Assembly (NCBI RefSeq): GCF_018614035.1
Contig: NZ_JAGGPA010000059.1
Location: 32,587 to 96,586 of the forward strand
Source: Streptomyces sp. ISL-96
Lineage (GTDB): Bacteria > Actinomycetota > Actinomycetes > Streptomycetales > Streptomycetaceae
Direction of reading: 5' to 3'
Length of the DNA stretch: 64,000 bases
Positions 50,860-58,726 of this stretch are shown in pieces (the first letter of the stretch is position 1; each line of letters begins with the position of its first letter). The position numbers were made by a program, and so were the translations under genes. The notes under the pieces were generated by a model. That model ran no database searches and was not told the DNA's origin. It saw only the letters and a list, made by a program, of their open reading frames with translations.

Positions 50860-52725
50860 ATGGCACGTGCGGTCGGCATCGACCTGGGCACCACTAACTC
50901 CGTCGTCAGCGTTCTGGAGGGCGGCGAGCCCACCGTCATCACCAACGCCGAAGGCGCCAGGACCACGCCGTCCGTCGTCGCTTTCGCGAAGAACGGTGAA
51001 GTGCTGGTAGGCGAGGTTGCCAAGCGCCAGGCAGTCACCAACGTCGACAGGACGATCCGGTCGGTCAAGCGCCACATGGGCACCGACTGGAACATCGAGC
51101 TCGACGGCAAGAAGTTCAACCCGCAGCAGATGAGCGCCTTCATCCTGCAGAAGCTGAAGCGCGACGCCGAGGCGTACCTGGGCGAGAAGGTGGCCGACGC
51201 GGTCATCACCGTCCCGGCGTACTTCAACGACTCGGAGCGTCAGGCGACGAAGGAGGCCGGCGAGATCGCGGGCCTCAACGTGCTGCGTATCGTCAACGAG
51301 CCGACGGCCGCCGCCCTGGCGTACGGCCTCGACAAGGACGACCAGACGATCCTCGTCTTCGACCTCGGTGGCGGCACCTTCGACGTATCGCTGCTGGAGA
51401 TCGGCGACGGCGTCGTCGAGGTGAAGGCCACCAATGGTGACAACCACCTCGGTGGTGACGACTGGGACCAGCGTGTCGTCGACTACCTCGTGAAGCAGTT
51501 CCACTCCGGTCACGGCGTGGACCTCTCCAAGGACAAGATGGCGCTCCAGCGTCTGCGCGAGGCGGCCGAGAAGGCCAAGATCGAGCTGTCCTCCTCCACC
51601 GAGACCTCGATCAACCTGCCGTACATCACGGCGTCGGCCGAGGGCCCGCTGCACCTGGACGAGAAGCTCACGCGCTCGCAGTTCCAGCAGCTGACCGCCG
51701 ACCTGCTGGACCGCTGCAAGACGCCGTTCCACAACGTCATCAAGGACGCGGGCATCCAGCTCTCCGAGATCGACCACGTCGTTCTCGTCGGTGGCTCGAC
51801 CCGTATGCCGGCCGTCGCCGAGCTCGTCAAGGAGCTCACGGGCGGTCAGGACGCCAACAAGGGTGTGAACCCGGACGAGGTCGTCGCCATCGGCGCCTCG
51901 CTCCAGGCCGGTGTCCTCAAGGGTGAGGTCAAGGACGTCCTGCTCCTCGACGTCACGCCCCTGTCGCTTGGTATCGAGACCAAGGGCGGCATCATGACGA
52001 AGCTCATCGAGCGCAACACGACGATCCCGACCAAGCGTTCCGAGATCTTCACGACGGCCGAGGACAACCAGCCGTCCGTCCAGATCCAGGTCTACCAGGG
52101 CGAGCGCGAGATCGCGGCGTACAACAAGAAGCTCGGCATGTTCGAGCTGACCGGTCTGCCGCCGGCCCCGCGTGGTGTCCCGCAGATCGAGGTCGCGTTC
52201 GACATCGACGCCAACGGCATCATGCACGTCGGAGCCAAGGACCTCGGCACCGGCAAGGAGCAGAAGATGACCGTCACCGGTGGCTCCTCGCTGCCGAAGG
52301 ACGAGGTCAACCGGATGCGCGAAGAGGCCGAGAAGTACGCGGACGAGGACCACAAGCGCCGCGAGGCCGCCGAGACCCGCAACCAGGCCGAGCAGCTCGT
52401 CTACCAGACGGAGAAGTTCCTCAAGGACAACGAGGACAAGGTTCCGGGCGACGTGAAGGAAGAGGTCGAGACGTCCATCACCGAGCTGAAGGAAAAGCTC
52501 AAGGGTGAGGACACGGCCGAGATCCGCACGGCCACGGAGAAGGTCGCGGCCGTCTCGCAGAAGCTGGGCCAGGCCATGTACGCCAACGCCGAGGGCGCTC
52601 AGGCCGCGGGCGGCGACGCTCCCGGTGCGGACGGGCACGCCAAGGCGGACGACGACGTCGTTGACGCCGAGATCGTCGACGACGAGCGCGACGCCGGTGC
52701 CGGACGTCAGGGAGGCGCCGCATGA
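50860..52725 (+). CDS. dnaK: Chaperone DnaK (Hsp70)
   Basis: 621 residues from ATG 50860 (CTGGAGGAATCG upstream). ATPase domain signatures: VGIDLGTTNSVVSVLEGGEP, LVFDLGGGTFDVSLLEIGDG and VVLVGGSTRMPAVAELVKEL. Substrate-binding domain follows (VTPLSLGIETKGGIMTKLIE; NQPSVQIQVYQGEREIAAYN), then a lid and a disordered Gly/Asp tail ending GRQGGAA. It folds stress-damaged proteins with GrpE and DnaJ. First gene of dnaK-grpE-dnaJ-hspR; repressed by HspR with DnaK as co-repressor. Confidence 0.99.
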   Translation: MARAVGIDLGTTNSVVSVLEGGEPTVITNAEGARTTPSVVAFAKNGEVLVGEVAKRQAVTNVDRTIRSVKRHMGTDWNIELDGKKFNPQQMSAFILQKLKRDAEAYLGEKVADAVITVPAYFNDSERQATKEAGEIAGLNVLRIVNEPTAAALAYGLDKDDQTILVFDLGGGTFDVSLLEIGDGVVEVKATNGDNHLGGDDWDQRVVDYLVKQFHSGHGVDLSKDKMALQRLREAAEKAKIELSSSTETSINLPYITASAEGPLHLDEKLTRSQFQQLTADLLDRCKTPFHNVIKDAGIQLSEIDHVVLVGGSTRMPAVAELVKELTGGQDANKGVNPDEVVAIGASLQAGVLKGEVKDVLLLDVTPLSLGIETKGGIMTKLIERNTTIPTKRSEIFTTAEDNQPSVQIQVYQGEREIAAYNKKLGMFELTGLPPAPRGVPQIEVAFDIDANGIMHVGAKDLGTGKEQKMTVTGGSSLPKDEVNRMREEAEKYADEDHKRREAAETRNQAEQLVYQTEKFLKDNEDKVPGDVKEEVETSITELKEKLKGEDTAEIRTATEKVAAVSQKLGQAMYANAEGAQAAGGDAPGADGHAKADDDVVDAEIVDDERDAGAGRQGGAA

Positions 52726-53420
52726 CGGAGGAGACTCCGGGCTTCGAGGAGAAGCCCGACGTCCCTTCCGGCGCCATTCCCGAAGACGCCGAACCGCAGG
52801 CTGCCGCGCCCGAAACGGCAGGGACCGACTCCGTCGAGGAGTCGGGCCCGGCAGCCCCGGCCGGGGACGTACACGATGTACAAGATCTGCAGGACGTCGC
52901 TCTGACCGCACAGCTGGACCAGGTGCGTATGGCGCTCAGTGAGCGCACTGCGGACCTCCAGCGGCTGCAGGCTGAGTACCAGAACTACCGTCGCCGGGTG
53001 GAGCGGGACCGGGTCACGGTCAAGGAGATCGCTGTCGCGAGCCTCCTGACCGAGCTCCTCCCGACCCTCGACGACATCGGCCGCGCGCGTGAACACGGCG
53101 AGCTGGTGGGCGGGTTCAAGTCGGTTGCCGAATCGCTGGAGACGGTCGCCGCCAAGATGGGCCTGCAGCAGTTCGGCAAGGAGGGCGAGCCCTTCGACCC
53201 GACGATCCACGAGGCCCTGATGCACTCGTACGCACCGGATGTCGAAGAGACGACGTGCGTCGCGATCCTGCAGCCCGGCTACCGGATCGGCGAGCGGACC
53301 ATCCGCCCGGCGCGCGTCGCGGTCGCGGAGCCCCAGCCGGGCGCCACGCCCGCCGCCAAGGCGGACGAGCCGGAAGCGAAGGCTCCGGACGAGGAGAGCG
53401 GTGGCCCGGACGAGGGCTGA
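52722..53420 (+). CDS. grpE: Nucleotide exchange factor GrpE
   Basis: 232 residues, ATG overlapping the dnaK stop by 4 nt. Long acidic N-terminal tail, then the coiled-coil (LQRLQAEYQNYRRRVERDRV) and the C-terminal beta-domain (FDPTIHEALMHSYAPDVEET; VAILQPGYRIGERTIRPARV). It releases ADP from DnaK. The 45-residue acidic/Ala tail after the domain is usual in streptomycetes. Confidence 0.97.
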   Translation: MTEETPGFEEKPDVPSGAIPEDAEPQAAAPETAGTDSVEESGPAAPAGDVHDVQDLQDVALTAQLDQVRMALSERTADLQRLQAEYQNYRRRVERDRVTVKEIAVASLLTELLPTLDDIGRAREHGELVGGFKSVAESLETVAAKMGLQQFGKEGEPFDPTIHEALMHSYAPDVEETTCVAILQPGYRIGERTIRPARVAVAEPQPGATPAAKADEPEAKAPDEESGGPDEG

Positions 53421-53456
53421 CGTGACTGGGAAAAGCAGGAAGGAGGGACGTCGGGG

Positions 53457-54662
53457 ATGAGCACGAAGGACTTCGTCGAGAAGGACTACTACAAGGTTCT
53501 CGGCGTCCCGAAGGACGCCACCGAGGCCGAGATCAAGAAGGCGTACCGGAAGCTCGCCCGCGAGTTCCACCCGGACGCCAACAAGGGCGACGCCAAGGCG
53601 GAGGACCGCTTCAAGGAGATCTCCGAGGCGAACGACGTCCTCGGCGACCCCAAGCGGCGCAAGGAGTACGACGAAGCGCGTGCTCTGTTCGGGAACGGTG
53701 CCCTGTTCAACAGGCAGGGTCGTCCGGGCCCGGGCGCCGGTGGCGGCTCTTTCAACTTCGACCTGGGCGACCTCTTCGGAGGCGCCCCGGGCGGGGCGCA
53801 GACCGGCGGTGCCGGCGGGTTCGGCGGCGGGCTCGGGGACGTGTTCGGCGGCCTGTTCAACCGGGGTGCCGGTCCGGGTGCGCGTACGGGTACGCAGCCG
53901 CGCCGAGGCCAGGACATCGAGTCCGAGGTGACGCTCAGCTTCACCGAGGCGGTTGACGGGGCCACGGTCCCGCTGCGGATGTCCAGCCAGGCACCGTGCA
54001 AGGCCTGTTCGGGTACGGGCGACAAGAACGGCACGCCGCGCGTGTGCCCGACCTGCGTCGGTACGGGACAGGTGTCGCGCGGCGGCGGTGGCGGCTTCTC
54101 GCTCACCGACCCGTGCGTCGACTGCCGGGGCCGCGGGCTCATCGCCCAGGACCCCTGCGAGGTGTGCAAGGGCAGTGGGCGCGCCAAGTCGTCCCGGACC
54201 ATGCAGGTCCGTATTCCGGCGGGCGTCTCCGACGGCCAGCGGATCCGGCTGCGCGGCAAGGGCAGTCCCGGTGAACGGGGCGGCCCGGCGGGCGATTTGT
54301 ATGTGCTGGTCCACGTGGACGCCCACCCGGTCTTCGGCCGCAAGGGCGACAACCTCACCGTCACCGTGCCCGTCACCTTCGTGGAGGCGGCGCTCGGCGG
54401 CGAGGTGAAGGTGCCGACGCTGGGCGGACCGCCGGTCACGCTCAAGCTGCCGCCCGGCACGCCGAACGGCCGTACGATGCGCGCTCGCGGCAAGGGCGCG
54501 GTCCGCAAGGACGGCACCCGCGGCGACCTGCTGGTCACCGTGGAGGTCGAAGTGCCGAAGGACCTTGACGACAAGGCCCGTGAGGCACTGGAGTCCTACC
54601 GTGAGGCGACCGCCGGGGAGGACCCGCGGGCGGAGCTGTTCCAGGCCGCGAAGGGAGCGTGA
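53457..54662 (+). CDS. dnaJ: Chaperone DnaJ (Hsp40)
   Basis: 401 residues from ATG 53457. J-domain with HPD in AREFHPDANKGDA (about residue 40), Gly/Phe-rich region (GGFGGGLGDVFGGLFNRGAG), four zinc repeats CxxCxGxG (CKACSGTG, CPTCVGTG, CVDCRGRG, CEVCKGSG) and C-terminal substrate domains (PAGVSDGQRIRLRGKGSPGE; VPTLGGPPVTLKLPPGTPNG). Stimulates DnaK ATPase and delivers substrates. Confidence 0.98.
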   Translation: MSTKDFVEKDYYKVLGVPKDATEAEIKKAYRKLAREFHPDANKGDAKAEDRFKEISEANDVLGDPKRRKEYDEARALFGNGALFNRQGRPGPGAGGGSFNFDLGDLFGGAPGGAQTGGAGGFGGGLGDVFGGLFNRGAGPGARTGTQPRRGQDIESEVTLSFTEAVDGATVPLRMSSQAPCKACSGTGDKNGTPRVCPTCVGTGQVSRGGGGGFSLTDPCVDCRGRGLIAQDPCEVCKGSGRAKSSRTMQVRIPAGVSDGQRIRLRGKGSPGERGGPAGDLYVLVHVDAHPVFGRKGDNLTVTVPVTFVEAALGGEVKVPTLGGPPVTLKLPPGTPNGRTMRARGKGAVRKDGTRGDLLVTVEVEVPKDLDDKAREALESYREATAGEDPRAELFQAAKGA

Positions 54663-54663
54663 G

Positions 54664-55119
54664 ATGGACCCGCGCATACGACGTAATCCATACCAGCTGA
54701 CCGACGAGACACCGGTGTACGTCATCTCGGTCGCGGCACAGCTCTCCGGCCTGCACCCGCAGACGCTGCGGCAGTACGACCGCCTCGGCCTGGTCTCCCC
54801 CGACCGCACGGCCGGGCGCGGCCGGCGCTACTCGGCCCGCGACATCGAGCTGCTCCGGCAGGTGCAGCAGCTGTCACAGGACGAGGGCATCAACCTGGCC
54901 GGCATCAAGCGCATCATCGAGCTGGAGAACCAGGTGGCCGCGCTCCAGCAGCGCGTCGCCGAACTCTCCGCGGCGGTGGACGGCGCGGCGGCGGCGTTGC
55001 AGCAGCGCGAGGCGCAGGTGCACGCGTCGTACCGGCGCGATCTTGTCCGGTACGAGGACGTGCAGCAGGCGAGCGCACTGGTGGTGTGGCGGCCGAAGCC
55101 GAAGAGACCGGCGGAGTAG
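54664..55119 (+). CDS. hspR: Heat-shock repressor HspR (MerR family)
   Basis: 151 residues from ATG 54664, one base after the dnaJ stop. MerR-type helix-turn-helix: VYVISVAAQLSGLHPQTLRQ YDRLGLV (continuous), with GRGRRYSARDIELLRQVQQL and GINLAGIKRIIELENQVAAL as the wing and dimer coiled coil. It binds the CTTGAGT-N7-ACTCAAG sites upstream of dnaK and clpB and so represses its own operon until DnaK is drawn away by unfolded protein. Confidence 0.97.
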   Translation: MDPRIRRNPYQLTDETPVYVISVAAQLSGLHPQTLRQYDRLGLVSPDRTAGRGRRYSARDIELLRQVQQLSQDEGINLAGIKRIIELENQVAALQQRVAELSAAVDGAAAALQQREAQVHASYRRDLVRYEDVQQASALVVWRPKPKRPAE

Positions 55120-55166
55120 GTTCGCGGTCGCGGTTCGCGGTTCGCGGTTCAAGTTTTGCGGGGAGA

Positions 55167-55215
55167 GGCCCGTCACTCCAGAGTCGAGTCTGAGTCTGTG
55201 GAGTGACGGGCCTTT
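55167..55215 (+). terminator. Terminator of the dnaK operon
   Basis: GGCCCGTCACTCCA (55167-55180) and TGGAGTGACGGGCC (55199-55212), 14-bp perfect stem, then TTT. Preceded by tandem GCGGTTC repeats (55123-55150). Confidence 0.95.
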
Positions 55216-56404
55216 CTGGGGCGTGGCCTCACGGGAGAGGCAGTTGCCTGCCGGCCGCCGCGCGGCGTACGCCTCGGCTGTGCACGTTGGGCAGCCGGGC
55301 AGGGTCGATCCGACGCAGAAGCTGGTTGCGAAGGACAGCGGAGCCACCGAACCGCATGTGCCGCGCGGCTTCCGCGTTCGCATCCATATGCCGCGCAGAG
55401 ACTGCGCAGCCAGTCCGTCAGCCAGCCCCAGGCGGCGGGGCAAGGCGTTCGGCCATGCTCCGGCCTCGCTGGCGGGGGTGGTAACTACAGATCGCTTCTG
55501 GGGGTTTCGGGCCGTCCCGGGAGCTCGAGTGTCGGTGGGCCGGGGCGGCGCGTCAAGGGCGCTCCTGCGTCGCGTCGCTGCGCGATGTGCCTTCGGCCCA
55601 CCCTTGACCCGCCACCCCGGCCCACCGCTAACGCTTGTAGGGGGACGGCCCAAAGAAAAACGCCCTGCACGGGGGCTCGGGGAGTAGCGCGGGTCGGTTT
55701 GGTGGCTGTCGGGTGAGTGGGTGGGGCGCGGTCTGTTTAGGGGGCGGCGCGGCCCCTGGCTCGGCGGGTGCGGGGACGGTCGTTGGTGCGACATCCCCAT
55801 TCCCACGTTCCCACGCACGCGAGCACCCCCGCCGGTGGCCGGATGGTCTGCGGGGTCGACGTGCGGACTCGTGTCGGCGCGGGTGGGGCGCGGCAGTTGA
55901 ATGGGGTGACTCGGGTGGGTGTGGCGTCCGCCCCGGCCGGTGGTCGGTTGGGCCGCAAGCAGGTTGCTGGTGTGGGTGGGGGGAAGGGCGTCCAGGAGTT
56001 GGCGGGGCGTTCCCGGCTCTCAGTCGGGCGGGATGGGACTAACCCAGTAGAAGACGAACGTGGGCAGCCTATTTGCCCTGCTTTGGTGCATTGGGAAGGG
56101 ATCCGTATGCGTCATGTGCTGGGTTCATCGCAGGGCAACAACCCCGGCATTTACTTCGCCCGCCGATCAGCAGACCCAGCGGCCCGAAAACTCCTTCGTG
56201 GCGCTGCTGGTGGCATGGGCGAGAGGGGAGTCGATCAGTGGCATTCCTTCGAGCACCGTGATGGCGAGGTTCGGGTCCTCGCTGGCGATGGTTGTCAGTG
56301 GTGCCAGGGAGTCGGTCAGCGCCGTCGTAAGCCGTACGCGTTCGTGGATCTCCCGTGTGATGACGGTGGCGAAATCGTAGCCACCGGCGCGGTGTTGGCC
56401 GTGA
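55216..56404. other. 1.2-kb gap with a nested palindrome and no convincing gene
   Basis: No frame here has protein-like content on either strand. The main structure is the inverted repeat at 55533-55627. The right third (55730-56100) is G/T-rich on the plus strand and could be decayed coding sequence. Confidence 0.5.
55533..55627. repeat. Long imperfect inverted repeat
   Basis: 27-bp arms at 55533-55559 and 55601-55627 pair with two mismatches (CGGTGGGCCGGGGCGG... against CCGCCACCCCGGCCCACCG). A second pair, GGGCCGTCCC (55509-55518) and GGGACGGCCC (about 55642-55651), lies outside it, so the whole is a nested cruciform. It resembles dispersed palindromic repeats of streptomycete chromosomes. 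Confidence 0.82.
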
Positions 56405-57388
56405 TCAGTGATCCTGATCCAGGATGCCGGACTGGGCGATCAGGTAGCCGAGTTGGGCGCGGCTGCCGCTGCCGAGCGTGGTGGCCAGCTTGGCTATGTG
56501 CGCCCGGGCGGTCCGTACGTTCATGCCGAGCCGGCGGGCGATGGCCTCGTCGACGTACCCCTCGACGAGCAGCTTGGCTATGGATCGCTGGACGCCGGAT
56601 ATGCCGTCGGGGGTGTGCTCGTAGGAGACCTGTTCCTGGAGGGGGACGGCTCGCTGCCAGAACTGCTCGAAGACGCCGGAGAGGTACTCGACGAGGCCGG
56701 GGTGGCGCAGTTCCAGGGCGACTCGACGGTCTTCGCTCGCGGGGATGAACGCGACCGTACGATCGAAGATGATCAGTCGGCCGAACAGCTCCTCGAGTGT
56801 GCGTATCTCCAGCTTGCCGTCGGCCAGGCGCTCCGCGTAGGCGAGAGTGCCCGGGCTGTGCCGGACGGTGTGCTGGTAGAGGGTGCGGATGCTTACGCCG
56901 CGTTCGATCAGGGGCCTGTCGCGTTCCAGGGCCTGGGTGAGCGCGTCCACGGGGCGGCCGCCGCCGGGCTGGACCGTGAGCATCTCGTTGCGGCACTCGG
57001 CGTTCGCCAGGTCGAGGGCGGCGTTGATGCGGTCGAACCCTTCCAGCACGGTGATGGCGTGCGTGGGCGCCGGGCTCTGGGCGCTGAGCGCCATGAACGG
57101 CTCGAAAGCGTCGGCCAGTTCGACGGAAAGACGCCTGCGGTCCTGAATCTCGCGTTCCAGGGGGTGGAGACGCTGGGCCAGTACGGCGGAGGGCGGAACT
57201 GGGCGTAGCCAGTTCGCGTCGTCCGGATCGGGGTGCAGCAGCCCGAACTCCAGGAGGCAGGTAGCGGAATCCACCTCCGTGCGTGGGATGCGACCGGTTC
57301 CCAGCGCGCTGGCGTAAAGTCTCGCCCCCTCGTCACACAGTTCAGTGACGGCATGGGTATGGCCCGGTTTTGACTCTATTGCTGGCAA
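56405..57388 (-). CDS. LuxR-family transcriptional regulator
   Basis: 327 residues. The N-terminal half is a helical domain with a winged-helix-like start (TCLLEFGLLHPDPDDANWLR); the middle (EELFGRLIIFDRTVAFIPAS EDRRVALELRHPGLVEYLSG, written in two parts) resembles TrmB-type sensor folds. C-terminal HTH: SIAKLLVEGYVDEAIARRLG then MNVRTARAHIAKLATTLGSG. No receiver domain. It faces the peptide gene across about 130 bp and is the likely regulator of it. Start could be later than 57388. Confidence 0.82.
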   Translation of the reverse strand: MPAIESKPGHTHAVTELCDEGARLYASALGTGRIPRTEVDSATCLLEFGLLHPDPDDANWLRPVPPSAVLAQRLHPLEREIQDRRRLSVELADAFEPFMALSAQSPAPTHAITVLEGFDRINAALDLANAECRNEMLTVQPGGGRPVDALTQALERDRPLIERGVSIRTLYQHTVRHSPGTLAYAERLADGKLEIRTLEELFGRLIIFDRTVAFIPASEDRRVALELRHPGLVEYLSGVFEQFWQRAVPLQEQVSYEHTPDGISGVQRSIAKLLVEGYVDEAIARRLGMNVRTARAHIAKLATTLGSGSRAQLGYLIAQSGILDQDH

Positions 57389-57518
57389 ATCTCCACCCCC
57401 CAGGGTCCTGAACGTGCAGGAACATGATGCATCGTTCCTGTGGCCTTGACGTGCCCGAATGAGCCATCGTCTTGTGACGCGGGGGAGAGGAATCCATCAA
57501 GTGAGGACGAAGCCGACT

Positions 57519-57749
57519 ATGTACAAGAGAATGCTTCGCTCGGTGCTTGCCACTGTTTTCTCCGCGGCTGTTGTCTTCGGGGCTATCAGTGGCGCGGGTC
57601 TCGGTTCTGGCCATGCCGGGACTGAGCTGTCGGCGGACTCGGGCTGGACCCGCGTTCAGGCCGGGCCCCCGGACTCGGGCTGGACCAGCGTCCAGGCCGG
57701 ACCCCCAGACTCGGGCTGGACCAGTACGCCGGCCAAGACAGAGGCATGA
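57519..57749 (+). CDS. Secreted repeat peptide
   Basis: 76 residues from ATG 57519 (MYKRMLRSVLATVFSAAVVF); a GTG at 57501 with GAGG upstream adds 6. A signal peptide ends near GSGHAG. The mature part is built of 36-bp direct repeats: DSGWTRVQAGPP, DSGWTSVQAGPP and a partial DSGWTSTPAKTEA. The stop overlaps the next start (ATGA). I know no family with this repeat. It could be a signal peptide, a RiPP precursor or a surface peptide; none can be favoured from sequence. Confidence 0.7.
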   Translation: MYKRMLRSVLATVFSAAVVFGAISGAGLGSGHAGTELSADSGWTRVQAGPPDSGWTSVQAGPPDSGWTSTPAKTEA

Positions 57750-58066
57750 CCGTTCCACCGGACGACCGCACCTTCAGACGTGAAATGGCCACGGCCTACC
57801 GCTCGGGCTGGCACTTCATCGACCTGGTCACGGCCATTCCCCACCGTGGCGACTCGCTGATGGTCACCCTCTTCGGTGAGCCGATCCTGGTCGCGCGTGA
57901 AGAGGATGAGGACGTCCGTGCCTACCGGTGCCTTCGCAAGCCCCGGGGGGCTCCGCAACCCGTTCGCTGTGCCGTGCGGTACGGCATGGTGTTCGTCAAC
58001 CTCGACCAGCGTGACCACCAGCTGATCGAGCCCGTAACCAGCACCGCCACCCCCCGCAGCGCCTGA
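57746..58066 (+). CDS. Rieske-like protein lacking the usual cluster ligands
   Basis: 106 residues. ATAYRSGWHFIDLVTAIPHR, SLMVTLFGEPILVAREEDED and VRAYRCLRKPRGAPQPVRCA follow the outline of a Rieske ferredoxin (GWHLV.. then VVVRDEDGEVRA..CRHRGAP). But the first C-x-H motif is CLRKPRG with the His missing, and there is no second C-x2-H. So it probably cannot hold a 2Fe-2S cluster in the normal way. VFVNLD near the end is also Rieske-oxygenase-like. Co-translated with the repeat peptide; it may have become a peptide-binding partner. Confidence 0.6.
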   Translation: MTVPPDDRTFRREMATAYRSGWHFIDLVTAIPHRGDSLMVTLFGEPILVAREEDEDVRAYRCLRKPRGAPQPVRCAVRYGMVFVNLDQRDHQLIEPVTSTATPRSA

Positions 58067-58108
58067 AGCGATTCCCCCGTCGTCAACAATCGCCCAGGCG
58101 CTCCCCCA

Positions 58109-58152
58109 CACAGCGGCGTCATCGTGGACCTGAACACGATGGCGCCGCTGTG
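58109..58152. terminator. Strong bidirectional hairpin between convergent genes
   Basis: CACAGCGGCGTCATCGTG (58109-58126), 8-nt loop, CACGATGGCGCCGCTGTG (58135-58152); one mismatch. Lies between the Rieske-like gene and the oxidoreductase gene. Confidence 0.85.
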
Positions 58153-58175
58153 CTGTGCCCGGACGGTTGATTCGC

Positions 58176-58598
58176 TCAGGCCGTGCTCGGGGCGCGGCCC
58201 ATCGCGCGGTCCAGGGTGATCTCGATCAGTACCCGGTCGGGGTTCGGCCCCGGCGTGCGCTCGTACCGCTCGGCGTAGCGGCGTACCGCATCCGCGATCA
58301 GGTCCGGTTCCGTACGGACGACCGCGCGCCCTTCCAGCGTCGCCCAGTGGCCGCCCTTCACCTGGCAGACGGCGACCCGCGCGCCCGCCGGTCCCGCGGC
58401 CAGCACGTTGGCCACCTTCGTGCTGCTCTTGTTGGTGATGACGCGGGCGATCCCCGCGTCGGGGTCGTACGTCACGCCGACCGGCACTACGTGCGGTGAA
58501 CCGTCCGGGCGCAGGGTTGTCAGGGTGCACAGGTGGTACTCGCGCCAGAACGCGAGGTACTCGGGGCTGGGATTGCGTACGTCGAGGTCGTTGGCCAT
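58176..58598 (-). CDS. PPOX-class flavin/F420-dependent oxidoreductase
   Basis: 140 residues from ATG 58598. PNPOx-like split barrel: YHLCTLTTLRPDGSPHVVPV, GIARVITNKSSTKVANVLAA, VCQVKGGHWATLEGRAVV and a C-terminal RVLIEITLDRAMG. Actinobacterial members bind FMN or F420; which is used is open. Its promoter region is shared with clpB, which is divergent. Confidence 0.85.
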   Translation of the reverse strand: MANDLDVRNPSPEYLAFWREYHLCTLTTLRPDGSPHVVPVGVTYDPDAGIARVITNKSSTKVANVLAAGPAGARVAVCQVKGGHWATLEGRAVVRTEPDLIADAVRRYAERYERTPGPNPDRVLIEITLDRAMGRAPSTA

Positions 58599-58630
58599 GG
58601 CGCCAAGAGTAGTCGGCTGCCTTTCCCCGC

Positions 58631-58651
58631 CTTGAGTGGAATAGACTCAAC
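58631..58651. promoter_or_regulatory. HspR operator (HAIR), clpB
   Basis: CTTGAGT (58631-58637), GGAATAG, ACTCAAC (58645-58651); one mismatch at the last base. A possible -10 TATCCT follows at 58658-58663. Puts clpB in the HspR regulon and may affect the divergent gene. Confidence 0.93.
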
Positions 58652-58726
58652 TTTGCGTATCCTTGAGATGTCATAGCTGGCAGCCGCCGGCCAGGTGATA
58701 CCGCCCGCCGAGGAGGAAAGAGCGCA

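Noticed and set aside
50842..52911. 689-residue frame opposite dnaK
   Set aside because: Known artefact of antisense frames to dnaK; no independent start signal or motif.
57640..57735. 36-bp repeats as a CRISPR array
   Set aside because: The repeats are contiguous with no unique spacers and encode an in-frame peptide repeat.
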